Positions 26,774 through 35,324 of a stretch of DNA of 64,000 nt are shown piece by piece. Within the stretch, counting starts at the first letter, position 1. Every line of letters starts with the position of its first letter. The position numbers and the translations under genes are program-made. The notes beneath the pieces were generated by a model that made no database searches, was not told the DNA's origin, and saw only the letters and a list, made by a program, of their open reading frames with translations. Source of the DNA: Roseithermus sacchariphilus (GTDB lineage: Bacteria > Bacteroidota > Rhodothermia > Rhodothermales > MEBIC09517); NCBI GenBank assembly GCA_003285105.1, contig CP030158.1, positions 372,001 through 436,000 of the forward strand, written 5' to 3'.

Positions 26774-26806
26774 CCGGGCACCGTGTGCCATCCGGGCACC
26801 GTGTGC
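26774..26806 (+). repeat. tandem 15-bp repeat
   Basis: CCGGGCACCGTGTGC occurs twice (26774-26788 and 26792-26806), three bases apart, in the rho upstream region. Confidence 0.85.
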
Positions 26807-27078
26807 GGGGGGTGAGCACGCCGGAGCACGTCCGTCCGAAGAACACGACCGGCTCGATCCGGCTTCTGCATGACCGGGCTTGCATGACCGGGGTGCCGGC
26901 CAACGGGGGTAGAAGCACGCCGGACGCAACCCGCAGGGGGCTCGACAACACGATGAAGGGAACCGTTTTCCCGAAACAAAGGCGTCCCTGCGGGAATCTG
27001 CTCCGGGGTCCGGCTCATGGCCTGCGTGCCGGGGCCGGGGGGGCGGCCGGCACGCCCGCTTCAGAACGCGCCGACGGC

Positions 27079-27086
27079 TATCTTCG
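27079..27086 (+). promoter_or_regulatory. candidate -7 element (TATCTTCG)
   Basis: TATCTTCG differs by one base from TAnnTTTG. It is 115 bp before the alpha/beta hydrolase start, with no clear -33 box. Confidence 0.25.
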
Positions 27087-27200
27087 TTGAATCACGCGCC
27101 CCACGACGACGGCACACTCAATCCTTGCGAGACAGGCTGCAAAAGCAGTTCCAGAAAAAGGAAATGTCTCGATGATGTTCGTTTACGACCCCCAAGATAG

Positions 27201-28028
27201 ATGGTTTCCGCGACGCCTTCAAGCCCGACGTCCCCTGCGGCCCCGGCCGGCTACGGTCCCGATGCCCTGCACTGTGAGGTCAGCGGGCCGGCCGAGGGGT
27301 CGCCCCTGCTGTTGCTGCACGGCTGGGGGAGCCAGGCCCGGCTCATGCAACCCATAGCCGACGCCCTGGCGGACCGGTACCGCGTCTACAACGTGGACCT
27401 GCCCGGGCACGGCTTCTCGCCCCCGCCGCCGGAGGGCTGGGGCGTCCCCGAGCACGCCGCCCTGGTCGCCGCGCTGATCCGGGACACCATCGGCGGCCCC
27501 GTCACGCTGGTGGGCCACTCCAACGGCGGCCGCATCGGGCTCTACATGGCCAGCGACCCGGCCTACGCGGATCTCATCCGCCGGCTCGTGCTGATCAGCC
27601 CGTCCGGCATCACCCCGCAGCGGTCGTGGCGCTACTACGCCCGCGCCTACGCGGCCCGGCTGCTGAAGGCCCCCTTCGCGCTGCTGCCGGCCCCGCTCCG
27701 CGAGCCGGGGCTGGACTGGCTCCGGCACTCGCTCGTCTGGAAGCTGCTGGGCTCGTCGGATTACCGGGCGCTGAGCGGGGTCATGCGGGAGACGTTCGTC
27801 AAAACGGTGAACTGTCATCTGGACGAGCGCGTGAGCCGCATCCGGGTGCCGACGCTCCTGTTCTGGGGCGACCGCGACGAGGCGGTGTCCCGCCATCAGA
27901 TGGAGGTGCTCGAAGCGCGCATCCCCGACGCCGGCCTCGTGGTGCTCGAAGGCGCCGGCCACTACGGCTACCTGGACGACCTCCCCACCTTTGTCGCCGC
28001 CACACGCTATTTTCTGGAGCACACCTGA
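27201..28028 (+). CDS. alpha/beta-fold hydrolase
   Basis: 275 residues of the Ser-hydrolase fold. The strand and oxyanion region are LLLLHGWGSQARL, the nucleophile elbow is GHSNGGRIG near residue 108, the acid Asp is in LLFWGDRDEAVS, and the His is in GAGHYGYLDD. The substrate cannot be read from sequence; esterases, C-C hydrolases and lactonases share this pattern. It has no signal peptide. It lies 96 bp before a membrane-anchored MurF-like ligase gene on the same strand, and the two may work together on an amino-acid or peptide conjugate (inference). Confidence 0.87.
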   Translation: MVSATPSSPTSPAAPAGYGPDALHCEVSGPAEGSPLLLLHGWGSQARLMQPIADALADRYRVYNVDLPGHGFSPPPPEGWGVPEHAALVAALIRDTIGGPVTLVGHSNGGRIGLYMASDPAYADLIRRLVLISPSGITPQRSWRYYARAYAARLLKAPFALLPAPLREPGLDWLRHSLVWKLLGSSDYRALSGVMRETFVKTVNCHLDERVSRIRVPTLLFWGDRDEAVSRHQMEVLEARIPDAGLVVLEGAGHYGYLDDLPTFVAATRYFLEHT

Positions 28029-28054
28029 TTTCCCGGAGCACCGCTGACGCCGCC

Positions 28055-28093
28055 GGCGTGCCTGCCCGGCGTGCCTGCCCGGCGTGCCTGCCC
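28055..28093 (+). repeat. three perfect tandem 13-bp units
   Basis: GGCGTGCCTGCCC occurs three times without change, between the hydrolase stop and the start of the MurF-like gene, ending 31 bp before that ATG. Confidence 0.9.
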
Positions 28094-28124
28094 TACCGCT
28101 CCTCCCGACCTCGTCCCTGCCCGC

Positions 28125-29747
28125 ATGAGCATCGCCCTCACCGCCCTGGCCCTCCTTGCCACCGCGTTTGCCGGCTGGCGAGCCTGGCGGCGGCTGCGCT
28201 ACTTCCTGCACGTCTACCAGCTCGAAGGCTATAAGCCGCACGAATACGGGGGGTGGATCGGCGCGCACCGGCACGTGGTGCTGCGCCGCTCGCACCTGGC
28301 CGGGCTGGCCCTGCTGGCGCTGGGGGCCGCCGCCACGGCCTTCCGGTGGCCGGAGGGGGTGTGGCTGCTGCTGATCGGCGGGTGGCCCGTCGCCTTCGCC
28401 TCGTCCCGGCTGTACCGGAGCACCCGCCCGAAGAAGCCGCTCGCCTACACCGCCCGGATGAAGCGGCTGCTGACGACGGCGGTGATCCTGACGGCCGTGC
28501 CGGCGGCGGTCGGGGCCATGCTCGGGCTGGAGCGCGGTGCCCCGTCCGGCTGGCTGCCCTACCTCGCCGGCCTCTGGCTGGCCGACCTCGGCGCGCCGCT
28601 CTGGGTGCTGCTGGCCGGCTACCTGATGCGCCCCGTCGAAGCCCGCATCCAGGCCGGCTTCAAACGGCAGGCCCGCCGCACGCTCGCCCGGCGCCCGGAC
28701 CTCACCGTCATCGGCATCACCGGCTCGTATGGCAAGACGAGCACCAAGTTCATCATCGCCGAGATCCTCCGGCAACGCTACAGCGTGCTGGCCTCCCCCG
28801 GCTCCTACAACACCCCCATGGGGCTCTGCCTCGTCATCAACACGATGCTCAAACCCGAGCACCAGATCCTCGTGCTGGAATACGGCATCCGCTACCGGGG
28901 GGACATCCAGGAACTGACGGAAATCGCCGCCCCGGACGTGGCCGTGGTGACGACGGTGGGCGTGGCGCACCTGGAAACGATGGGCTCCATCGAGAACATC
29001 GCGCTGGAAAAAGGCGACCTCGTCCGCCACGCCCGCCCGGGCGCCACGGCGGTGCTGAACGTCGACAACCCCTACGTCGCCGCCATGGCCGGGGAGACCA
29101 CCGGGCGGGTCTGGCGCGTGGCGCTGGAGGCCGAGGCGGACATCACCGCCCGCGACGTCCGCTACGGCCCCGACGGCGCCTCTTTCCTGGTCCGCGACGA
29201 CACCGGCACGGAGCATCGCTTCACGACCCGCCTCCTGGGGCGGCACAACATCCTGAACATCCTCCTGGGCGTGGCCGTCGGGCGGGCCTTCGGGCTGCGG
29301 CTGCGGCAGATCGCCCACGCCGTGGCGCGGGTGCAACCCGTGGAACACCGGCTGCAACTGCGCCGGGAGGGCGCCATCACCATCATCGACGACGCCTTCA
29401 ACAGCAACCCGGTCGGCGCCCGGAATGCCGTCGAGATCCTGGGACACTTCGACACGGGCCGCCGCGTCATCGTCACGCCCGGCATGGTCGAACTCGGCGC
29501 TCGCCAGGCCGAGGAGAACCGCGCCCTGGGCACCCACATCGCCCGCCATGCGGACCTGGCGATCCTGGTCGGCCCCGAGCAGACACGGCCGATCCGGGAA
29601 GGCCTGATCGAGGCCGGCTTCCCGGAGGATCGGATCCGCACCGTCGGCTCGCTCTTCGAGGCGCAGGACGTCCTGCAAACCTACCTCCGCCCCGGCGACG
29701 TCGTCCTCTACGAAAACGACCTGCCGGATCAGTACGACGAATCCTGA
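28125..29747 (+). CDS. membrane-anchored MurF-like Mur ligase
   Basis: 540 residues. The first ~175 hold a short N-terminal helix and about four more membrane segments with a basic loop (RSTRPKKPLAYTARMKRLL). The Mur-ligase core follows: ATP loop ITGSYGKTSTK near 200, EYGIRYRGDIQEL, VGVAHLETMGSIENIALEK, the LLGRHNILN domain junction, and DDAFNSNPVGARNAVEIL as in MurF. Canonical MurF has a UDP-MurNAc-tripeptide-binding domain ahead of the ATP loop. Here that place is taken by membrane helices, so the substrate may be lipid-linked or not a wall precursor. Annotators would likely call it murF; I leave the symbol empty. Confidence 0.82.
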   Translation: MSIALTALALLATAFAGWRAWRRLRYFLHVYQLEGYKPHEYGGWIGAHRHVVLRRSHLAGLALLALGAAATAFRWPEGVWLLLIGGWPVAFASSRLYRSTRPKKPLAYTARMKRLLTTAVILTAVPAAVGAMLGLERGAPSGWLPYLAGLWLADLGAPLWVLLAGYLMRPVEARIQAGFKRQARRTLARRPDLTVIGITGSYGKTSTKFIIAEILRQRYSVLASPGSYNTPMGLCLVINTMLKPEHQILVLEYGIRYRGDIQELTEIAAPDVAVVTTVGVAHLETMGSIENIALEKGDLVRHARPGATAVLNVDNPYVAAMAGETTGRVWRVALEAEADITARDVRYGPDGASFLVRDDTGTEHRFTTRLLGRHNILNILLGVAVGRAFGLRLRQIAHAVARVQPVEHRLQLRREGAITIIDDAFNSNPVGARNAVEILGHFDTGRRVIVTPGMVELGARQAEENRALGTHIARHADLAILVGPEQTRPIREGLIEAGFPEDRIRTVGSLFEAQDVLQTYLRPGDVVLYENDLPDQYDES

Positions 29748-29832
29748 GGGGCTTGTGGATCCGGCGGCGCTGCCGGATCTTGCCGCCCCGCTGCATGACG
29801 CCCCCTGTACCGGCCCCGCCGCTCGCTGCCCC

Positions 29833-30432
29833 ATGCCCGCCACGCTGGAGATCGAATCGTCGTACTGGAAGCAGGGCTACACGCGCGTGGCCGGGGTCGA
29901 CGAAGCCGGGCGGGGGTGCCTGGCCGGGCCGGTGGTGGCCGCCGCCGTCATCCTGCCGCCCGGCGTCACGGTGCCGGGGGTGGCGGACAGCAAGACGCTC
30001 AGCCCGGCACGGCGCGACGCGCTCGCGCAGGCCATCCAGCGCACCGCCGTGGCCGTGGGCGTCGGGCTGTGCACACCGGAGGAGATCGACCGGATGAACA
30101 TCCTCCGGGCGGCCCTGGAGGCCATGCGCCGCGCCGCCGCCGGCCTCTCGCCTGCCGCCGAGGTGCTGCTGATCGACGGCAACCGCGGCTTCCCCGACTC
30201 GCCCTGGCCCTACGAAACGCTCGTCCGCGGCGACCGGCGCTGCCACGCCGTGGCGGCCGCCTCCATCATCGCCAAGACGACGCGCGACCACCTGATGGCG
30301 GACCTCCACCGCCTGCGGCCCTGCTACGGCTGGGCCAAGAACAAGGGCTACCCGACGAAGGATCACTACGACGCCCTGGCCGCCCACGGCCCGTCGCCCT
30401 TCCACCGCCGCTCCTTCCGGCTCTCGCGCTGA
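29833..30432 (+). CDS. rnhB: ribonuclease HII
   Basis: 199 residues from ATG 29833. Removes ribonucleotides from DNA and RNA primers in hybrids. The signature GVDEAGRGCLAGPVVAAAVIL near residue 20 gives the Asp-Glu pair. Further catalytic acids are in VLLIDGNRGF and in the TTRDHLMADLHR region. YGWAKNKGYPTKDHYDAL is the usual C-terminal signature. The frame stays open upstream to 29755, but those 26 residues are low-complexity. It follows the MurF-like gene by 85 bp. Confidence 0.94.
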   Translation: MPATLEIESSYWKQGYTRVAGVDEAGRGCLAGPVVAAAVILPPGVTVPGVADSKTLSPARRDALAQAIQRTAVAVGVGLCTPEEIDRMNILRAALEAMRRAAAGLSPAAEVLLIDGNRGFPDSPWPYETLVRGDRRCHAVAAASIIAKTTRDHLMADLHRLRPCYGWAKNKGYPTKDHYDALAAHGPSPFHRRSFRLSR

Positions 30433-30459
30433 CCGGCGGCACGGCTCCGGCGCCCCAGA

Positions 30460-31017
30460 TCACACGGCCGGCGCCCGGGCCGACTGCACCGCCGCCACGA
30501 CGGCCGCCACCGTCTCGTCCACCGCCTGCCCTGTGGCATCGACGATGGCGTGGGCCTGGCGATAGAACGGCTCCCGCGCCGCCAGCATCGTGGCGACGCG
30601 CCGGAGCAGGGCCGGCCGGGACAGCGGGCGGCCGGCGGCGTCGCAGAGCAGCGGGCGCCCGGCCTGTCCCGCCCGGAGCCGCTCGGCCAGCGCGCCGGGG
30701 GCGACGTACAGGTACACGATGAAGCCGTGATCCAGGGCCTGCCGGAGGTTGGCCTCCGAGGCCAGCGCCCCGCCCCCCAGCGCCACGACGACGCGCTCCT
30801 CGCAGGTGGTGGCCGCCAGGGCGTCGGCCTCTCGCGCACGGAACGCCGCCTCCCCCTCCGCGGCAAAGATCGCCCGGATCGGACGGCCGGCACGGGCCTC
30901 GATGAGTACGTCCAGGTCGAGGAAGCGATATCCGAGCGCCTCGGCCACCCGGGGGCCGACGGTGCTCTTTCCACTCCCCATAAAACCCGTCAGATAGATG
31001 CGCGTTGGAAGGGCCAC
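30460..31017 (-). CDS. aroK: shikimate kinase
   Basis: Phosphorylates shikimate in the chorismate pathway. 185 residues. P-loop [11 protein letters not shown] near residue 10, substrate Asp in [21 protein letters not shown], and the shikimate-binding [10 protein letters not shown]. The start must be GTG, at 31017 or 31026, since no ATG or TTG fits before the P-loop strand. The 3' end faces rnhB with a 27-bp gap. The start is 96 bp from the divergent truA start. aroA, a later step of the same pathway, lies 16 kb away. Confidence 0.9.
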   Translation of the reverse strand: MALPTRIYLTGFMGSGKSTVGPRVAEALGYRFLDLDVLIEARAGRPIRAIFAAEGEAAFRAREADALAATTCEERVVVALGGGALASEANLRQALDHGFIVYLYVAPGALAERLRAGQAGRPLLCDAAGRPLSRPALLRRVATMLAAREPFYRQAHAIVDATGQAVDETVAAVVAAVQSARAPAV

Positions 31018-31113
31018 GAGATTCACGGGTTGATGCCGGTGTCCGAAGGTCCCGGTGCCACCTCGTTCCGAAGCAAGAGATCCCGCCCGCTCCGCCGCCA
31101 TCCTCCCCGCATC

Positions 31114-31884
31114 GTGCCCACGTATCGCCTGCTGATCGAATACGACGGCACCGCCTTCAGCGGCTGGCAGATTCAGCCGGATCAACCCACCGTGCAGGCC
31201 GCGCTGGAAGAAGCGCTGGCGGTGGTGCTGCGCGCGCCGACTGCCGTCGTGGGCTCGGGTCGGACGGACAGCGGCGTCCACGCCCGGGGGCAGGTGGCGC
31301 ACATCGAAACGGCCCATCCCCTGGACCCGTTCCGGCTGCGCGCCTCGCTCAACGGCCTGCTGCCCCGGAGCATCGCCGTGCTGAACGTGGCTCCGGCGGC
31401 CGACGGCTTCCACGCCCGCTACGATGCCCGCGAACGCTGCTACCACTACCACATCGGCACAGCCCCGCGTGCCCTGGACCGGCACCTGCGCTGGCTGATC
31501 CGCCCGGCCCCGGACGTGGACGCCATGAACCGCGCCGCGGAAGCGCTGCTGGGTACGCATGACTTCGACGCCTTCTGCCGGACGCAGTCGGAGACGCGAA
31601 ACCGGGTGTGTACCGTCCGCCGGGCCCGCTGGGTGGCCGAGGCCCGCCCGCACGACTGGCGCTTCGAGATCGCGGCCGACCGGTTCCTGCACGGCATGGT
31701 GCGAGCCATCGTCGGCACGCTCGTCGAGGTCGGGCAGGGCAAGCGCCCGGCGGATGACCTGCCCCGCATCCTGGCCTCGGGCGACCGGCGCCAGGCCGGG
31801 CCGGCCGCCCCGGCGCACGGGCTCGTCCTGGAAGCCGTCTCCTACCCCCCGCCGCACGACGCCTGGCCGTCGCTCGACGCCTGA
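31114..31884 (+). CDS. truA: tRNA pseudouridine synthase A
   Basis: Forms pseudouridine at tRNA positions 38-40. 256 residues from GTG 31114, giving a (V)[20 protein letters not shown] start. The catalytic Asp lies in [17 protein letters not shown] near residue 52. [20 protein letters not shown] and [24 protein letters not shown] are the other family blocks, and [20 protein letters not shown] closes the domain. No ATG is available before the conserved YRL strand, so GTG is the start. It is divergent from aroK. Confidence 0.92.
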   Translation: MPTYRLLIEYDGTAFSGWQIQPDQPTVQAALEEALAVVLRAPTAVVGSGRTDSGVHARGQVAHIETAHPLDPFRLRASLNGLLPRSIAVLNVAPAADGFHARYDARERCYHYHIGTAPRALDRHLRWLIRPAPDVDAMNRAAEALLGTHDFDAFCRTQSETRNRVCTVRRARWVAEARPHDWRFEIAADRFLHGMVRAIVGTLVEVGQGKRPADDLPRILASGDRRQAGPAAPAHGLVLEAVSYPPPHDAWPSLDA

Positions 31885-31909
31885 ATCCCCGCCTGCCGCC
31901 CCTCTCCGC

Positions 31910-33256
31910 ATGCCTGTTCGCCTTCCCTCGATCCGGGTGCTCGGCCTGGCCGGGCTGCTGCTCCTGACGGCCGGCTGCGAGCGCAACTTCATGGAGGTGC
32001 GCCCGCCGATCCACGTCGTGGAACCGGACCTGACGCTCGTGCAGCCCCGCCGTACCCTGGACCTGACGCTCGAAACGCCGGACTTCCTGACGGCCCTCAC
32101 CGTCAACGACGTTCCCTTCGAGCGGGACCCGCAGACGCGGTACTGGACCGGCACGGTGCCGCTGGAACGCGGGCTGAACCGGCTCGTGATCCACGGCTTC
32201 GACGGAGCCCGGGAGGCGGCCACGGACACCGTCCTGGCGGCCCACCTGCCGGTGCAGGTCGTTTCTGCCGGCGTCCCGCCCCTGCCCGTGCCGCGCGGCG
32301 ACCACGCCACCACGCGCCTGCTCGACGGGCGGCTGCTCCTCACCGGAGGCGCGCCGTCGACGTCGGCCTCGGCCCGCCCGGAGGCGCTGCTCTACGATCC
32401 GACGCAGCTTCGCTTCGAGGTGCTGGACCAGCGGATGATCGCCGCACGCATGGGCCACACGGCCACGCTGCTGCCGGACGGCCGCGTGCTGATCCTCGGC
32501 GGCTACCGCACACCGGACGTCTCCCGCATCGACGACCTCGTCGAAACCGCCGAGGTGTTCGACCCGCGCACGCAGACCTTCCGGCGCGTACCCGTCGAGG
32601 GCGCACCGATCCGCCGGTTCTGGCACACGGCCGCCGTCCGGCCCGGCGCGGGCGGCGCGCTGCTCGTCGACCTCTACGGCGGCCGGGGCGACGTGCGCTA
32701 CGGCCCCAACCCCCGCCTCGGCACCCGCTCCGACCTGCGCACCCTCCGCTTCCGCAACGACTCCCTCTTTGCCGACGACGGCGGGCTCGGCTTTGCTGTC
32801 GAGCCCGTCTCGGGCCATACCCAGACGCCGCTGGACACGACCCTCCCCGGCGCCAGCCGGCGCTTCCTCGTCACCGGCAGCTACTTCTTCGCCCCGGACG
32901 CCTTCGAAAGCGTCAGCTTCACACTCGACGTCTCGGGGCCTGCTCCGGTGCTGCAGGAGGCCGCCGCCCTGCGCGAGGGCCGCACCCGCCACGCCGCGGC
33001 CCTGCTCCGCACCAACCTGGTGCTGATCGCCGGGGGGCGCCGGGACACCCCCGAAACCGCGATGAACACGGCCGAGTTGTACTTTGCCGACGCCCGGCGT
33101 TTTTTCCTCCTGCCGCCGGACGACAACGCCCCGCTGAAACGCTTCGGGCATACCGCCACCCACGTGGGCCCCACCCGCCTCCTCGTGATCGGAGGCTTCG
33201 ACCCCCGCGGCCACGGCCGCACCACGTCCGAATACATCGACGTCGGCCTCTTCTGA
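31910..33256 (+). CDS. lipoprotein with kelch-type beta-propeller
   Basis: 448 residues. Signal peptide with lipobox LLTAGC (Cys near residue 23). A short beta-domain (about 30-110) precedes kelch repeats recognised by HATTRLLDGRLLLTGG, GHTATLLPDGRVLILGGY, WHTAAVRPGAGGALLVDLYGGRG, RHAAALLRTNLVLIAGGR and FGHTATHVGPTRLLVIGGFD. Kelch propellers bind proteins or sugars; galactose-oxidase-like catalytic residues are not evident. It starts 26 bp after truA and may be co-transcribed. The partner is unknown. Confidence 0.82.
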   Translation: MPVRLPSIRVLGLAGLLLLTAGCERNFMEVRPPIHVVEPDLTLVQPRRTLDLTLETPDFLTALTVNDVPFERDPQTRYWTGTVPLERGLNRLVIHGFDGAREAATDTVLAAHLPVQVVSAGVPPLPVPRGDHATTRLLDGRLLLTGGAPSTSASARPEALLYDPTQLRFEVLDQRMIAARMGHTATLLPDGRVLILGGYRTPDVSRIDDLVETAEVFDPRTQTFRRVPVEGAPIRRFWHTAAVRPGAGGALLVDLYGGRGDVRYGPNPRLGTRSDLRTLRFRNDSLFADDGGLGFAVEPVSGHTQTPLDTTLPGASRRFLVTGSYFFAPDAFESVSFTLDVSGPAPVLQEAAALREGRTRHAAALLRTNLVLIAGGRRDTPETAMNTAELYFADARRFFLLPPDDNAPLKRFGHTATHVGPTRLLVIGGFDPRGHGRTTSEYIDVGLF

Positions 33257-33281
33257 CGGGGCCGCATCAACGAGACCGAGC

Positions 33282-33470
33282 ATGGACCTGCAGCCGCTCC
33301 TCCGGTGGATCATGACCGCGATCGTCCTGCTGGTGGCCGTCGTGCTGCTGAGCAGCATCCTGAAGATCGCCGGCGTGCTGCTCTGGATCGCCCTGCGCGT
33401 CCTGCTCGTCCTGCTGCTCATCGCCATCGTCCTGCGCTTCGTCGACGTGCTGAAACAACGCCGACGCTGA
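33282..33470 (+). CDS. 62-residue membrane protein, function unknown
   Basis: Two strongly hydrophobic segments (about residues 10-28 and 32-52) rich in Val, Leu and Ile, with a basic tail (VLKQRRR). No family recognised. It begins 26 bp after the kelch lipoprotein and 48 bp before the arginine deiminase, on the same strand. Composition and spacing support a real gene, though its size keeps confidence moderate. Confidence 0.6.
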   Translation: MDLQPLLRWIMTAIVLLVAVVLLSSILKIAGVLLWIALRVLLVLLLIAIVLRFVDVLKQRRR

Positions 33471-33517
33471 CGGCTATCACCGCGGCATCCGGCCTCCCGG
33501 CTTTTTTCTGCCTTCCC

Positions 33518-34786
33518 ATGCCGACCCCGACCCCGACGACGGCCCCGGTCCGCTCCCGGCCATACGACCTGCGCATCCAGAGCGAAACCGATCCCCTCCG
33601 CCAGGTCATCGTGCACACCCCGGGCGAGGAAATCAGCCTCGTCTCCCCGGAAAACCGGCTGGAGCTGCTCTTCGACGACATCCTGTACCTGGACAACGCC
33701 CGCAAGGAGCATCTGCTCATGTGCCAGGTCTTCGCCAAGATCGTCGGCCGCGACCACGCCGTGCTCGAGATCGGCACGCTGCTGCGCGAGGCGTTCGAGC
33801 AGGAGGAGGCCCGGCACGACTTCATCGACCAGCTCTGCCGCATCTCCACGCAGGCCAACCTGCAGGCCTTCGTGGGCGATCTGGAGCGGCTCAGCCCGGA
33901 CGAACTGCACCGCTTCGCCCTGACCGGGCAGACCGACCTGCCGCTCAACGCCCAGCCCCTGCCCAACCTGATGTTCACGCGGGATGTGGCGGCCGTCGTG
34001 GGCGAGCACGTGCTGATCAGCCACCCGGCCACGGCGGCCCGTGCGCGGGAAAGCCTCATCGCCCGCGTGGTGCTGCACCACCACCCCGGCTTCGCACCCC
34101 ACCGCGAGCGCATCATCCACCTGCCCCGCGGCGTCACGTTCGAAGGCGGCGACCTCCTCGTGCCCGACGCCCGCACGGTGCTGATCGGCAACTCGGAGCG
34201 CACCTCGCTCGGCGGCGTCATGAACATCATCAGCGCCCTCTTCGCGCACACCGCCATCGAAAACGTGCTCGTGGTCGACCTCCCGAAGGAGCGTTCCTAC
34301 ATGCACCTCGACACGGTCTTCACCTTCAGCTCGCCGGACGAATGCGTCGTCTTCCCGCCGCTGATCGAGACGAGCGCCCCGGGACGGGTAATCCACTACC
34401 GGCAGACCGACGAGCCGGACCGCTTCTCCTGCCGCATCGGAACCGACCTGAAGGCCATGCTCGAGGACGTCCTAGGCCGACCGCTGCAATTCATCCCGTG
34501 CGGCGGTGACGACCCGCTCAGCCAGCGCCGCGAACAATGGACCGACGGCGCCAACTTCTTCGCGCTGGCGCCAGGCGTCGTCATCGGCTACGAGCGCAAC
34601 AGCTCCACCTTCGAGGAGATGCGACGCCACGGATACCGGATCGTCAGCGCGCGCGGCTTCCTGTCCTATTACGAAGAAAGCGAGTTCGCCCCGGGCGAGA
34701 AGATGGCCATCAAGCTGGAAGGCACGGAGCTCTCGCGCGGGCGCGGCGGCCCCCGCTGCATGACCCTGCCCCTGGCCCGTGGTTGA
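33518..34786 (+). CDS. arcA: arginine deiminase
   Basis: Converts arginine to citrulline and ammonia. 422 residues. Guanidine-enzyme landmarks are NLMFTRDVAAVVG, EGGDLLVPD, MHLDTVFTF (with the catalytic His), CGGDDPLSQRREQWTDGANFFALAPG and the C-terminal RGGPRCMTLP with catalytic Cys414. The start is ATG 33518; the longer frame upstream is in the shadow of the 62-residue gene. No ornithine carbamoyltransferase, carbamate kinase or arginine/ornithine antiporter gene is nearby, so the usual deiminase energy pathway is not complete here. Confidence 0.92.
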   Translation: MPTPTPTTAPVRSRPYDLRIQSETDPLRQVIVHTPGEEISLVSPENRLELLFDDILYLDNARKEHLLMCQVFAKIVGRDHAVLEIGTLLREAFEQEEARHDFIDQLCRISTQANLQAFVGDLERLSPDELHRFALTGQTDLPLNAQPLPNLMFTRDVAAVVGEHVLISHPATAARARESLIARVVLHHHPGFAPHRERIIHLPRGVTFEGGDLLVPDARTVLIGNSERTSLGGVMNIISALFAHTAIENVLVVDLPKERSYMHLDTVFTFSSPDECVVFPPLIETSAPGRVIHYRQTDEPDRFSCRIGTDLKAMLEDVLGRPLQFIPCGGDDPLSQRREQWTDGANFFALAPGVVIGYERNSSTFEEMRRHGYRIVSARGFLSYYEESEFAPGEKMAIKLEGTELSRGRGGPRCMTLPLARG

Positions 34787-34829
34787 CCCGCACGGGCCGA
34801 TGGGCAAAAAGCCCCCGGCCCAGCACCAG

Positions 34830-34850
34830 CAGCCCACAGCCCGTAGCCCC
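34830..34850 (+). repeat. three heptanucleotide units before tadA
   Basis: CAGCCCA, CAGCCCG and TAGCCCC run directly into the tadA ATG. The unit resembles the CAGCCSR heptamers before ccmC. Confidence 0.65.
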
Positions 34851-35324
34851 ATGAGCCTTTCCGTCCTCCTGGACTCGGACCGCCGCTGGATGAAGCTGGC
34901 CTTGCGGGAAGCCGAGCGCGCCTTCGAGGCCGGGGAAGTCCCCGTGGGGGCCGTCGTCGTACGCGGCGAGGAGGTCGTGGGGCGGGGGCGCAACATGGTG
35001 GAGCAGCTCCGGGACCCGACGGCCCACGCGGAGCTCATCGCCATCACGGCGGCCTGCGAAACGCTGGGGCGCAAGTTCCTGGACGGCTGCACGCTCTACG
35101 TCACCCTGGAACCGTGCCCGATGTGCGCCGGTGCCATCGTCTGGGCCCGGCTGGACCGGCTGGTCTTCGGGGCGTTCGACGCCAAGGCGGGCAGCGCTTC
35201 GACGCTCTACAACATCCCCCAGGATGCCCGGCTCAACCACCAGGTCGAGATCCTCTCCGGGCTGGAATCCGAGGCTTCGGCGGCGCTGCTGCGTGACTTC
35301 TTCCGGCAGCGGCGGATGACCTGA
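34851..35324 (+). CDS. tadA: tRNA-specific adenosine deaminase
   Basis: Deaminates adenosine 34 to inosine in tRNA-Arg. 157 residues. Zinc and catalytic residues are in TAHAELIAI (His59, Glu61) and LEPCPMCAGAIVWARL (Cys89, Cys92). VFGAFDAKAGSASTLYNI is the TadA signature after the zinc site. An in-frame start at 34779 adds 24 residues that overlap the arcA end; ATG 34851 is preferred. The 3' end abuts the convergent antiporter gene with no gap. Confidence 0.93.
   Translation: MSLSVLLDSDRRWMKLALREAERAFEAGEVPVGAVVVRGEEVVGRGRNMVEQLRDPTAHAELIAITAACETLGRKFLDGCTLYVTLEPCPMCAGAIVWARLDRLVFGAFDAKAGSASTLYNIPQDARLNHQVEILSGLESEASAALLRDFFRQRRMT

Larger units (their letters stand above)
26625..27200. other. 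576-bp intergenic region between divergent rho and alpha/beta hydrolase genes
   Basis: No open frame here has convincing protein features. It holds a pair of 15-bp repeats (CCGGGCACCGTGTGC at 26774 and 26792), a GCATGACCGGG pair (26868-26894), a GAGTACG/GAGTACG pair near 26660, and a candidate -7 box at 27079. GC content falls toward the right end. Promoters of both neighbours must lie here. No tRNA or known riboswitch fold was recognised. Confidence 0.6.

Noticed and set aside
26588-27090. Small frames in the rho upstream spacer
   Set aside because: Several overlapping frames of both strands exist, all Arg/Pro/Ser-rich, crossing tandem repeats and with no domain.
31349-34396. 1015-residue minus-strand frame over truA, the kelch gene and arcA
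   Set aside because: Spans three real genes on the other strand and shows no domain.
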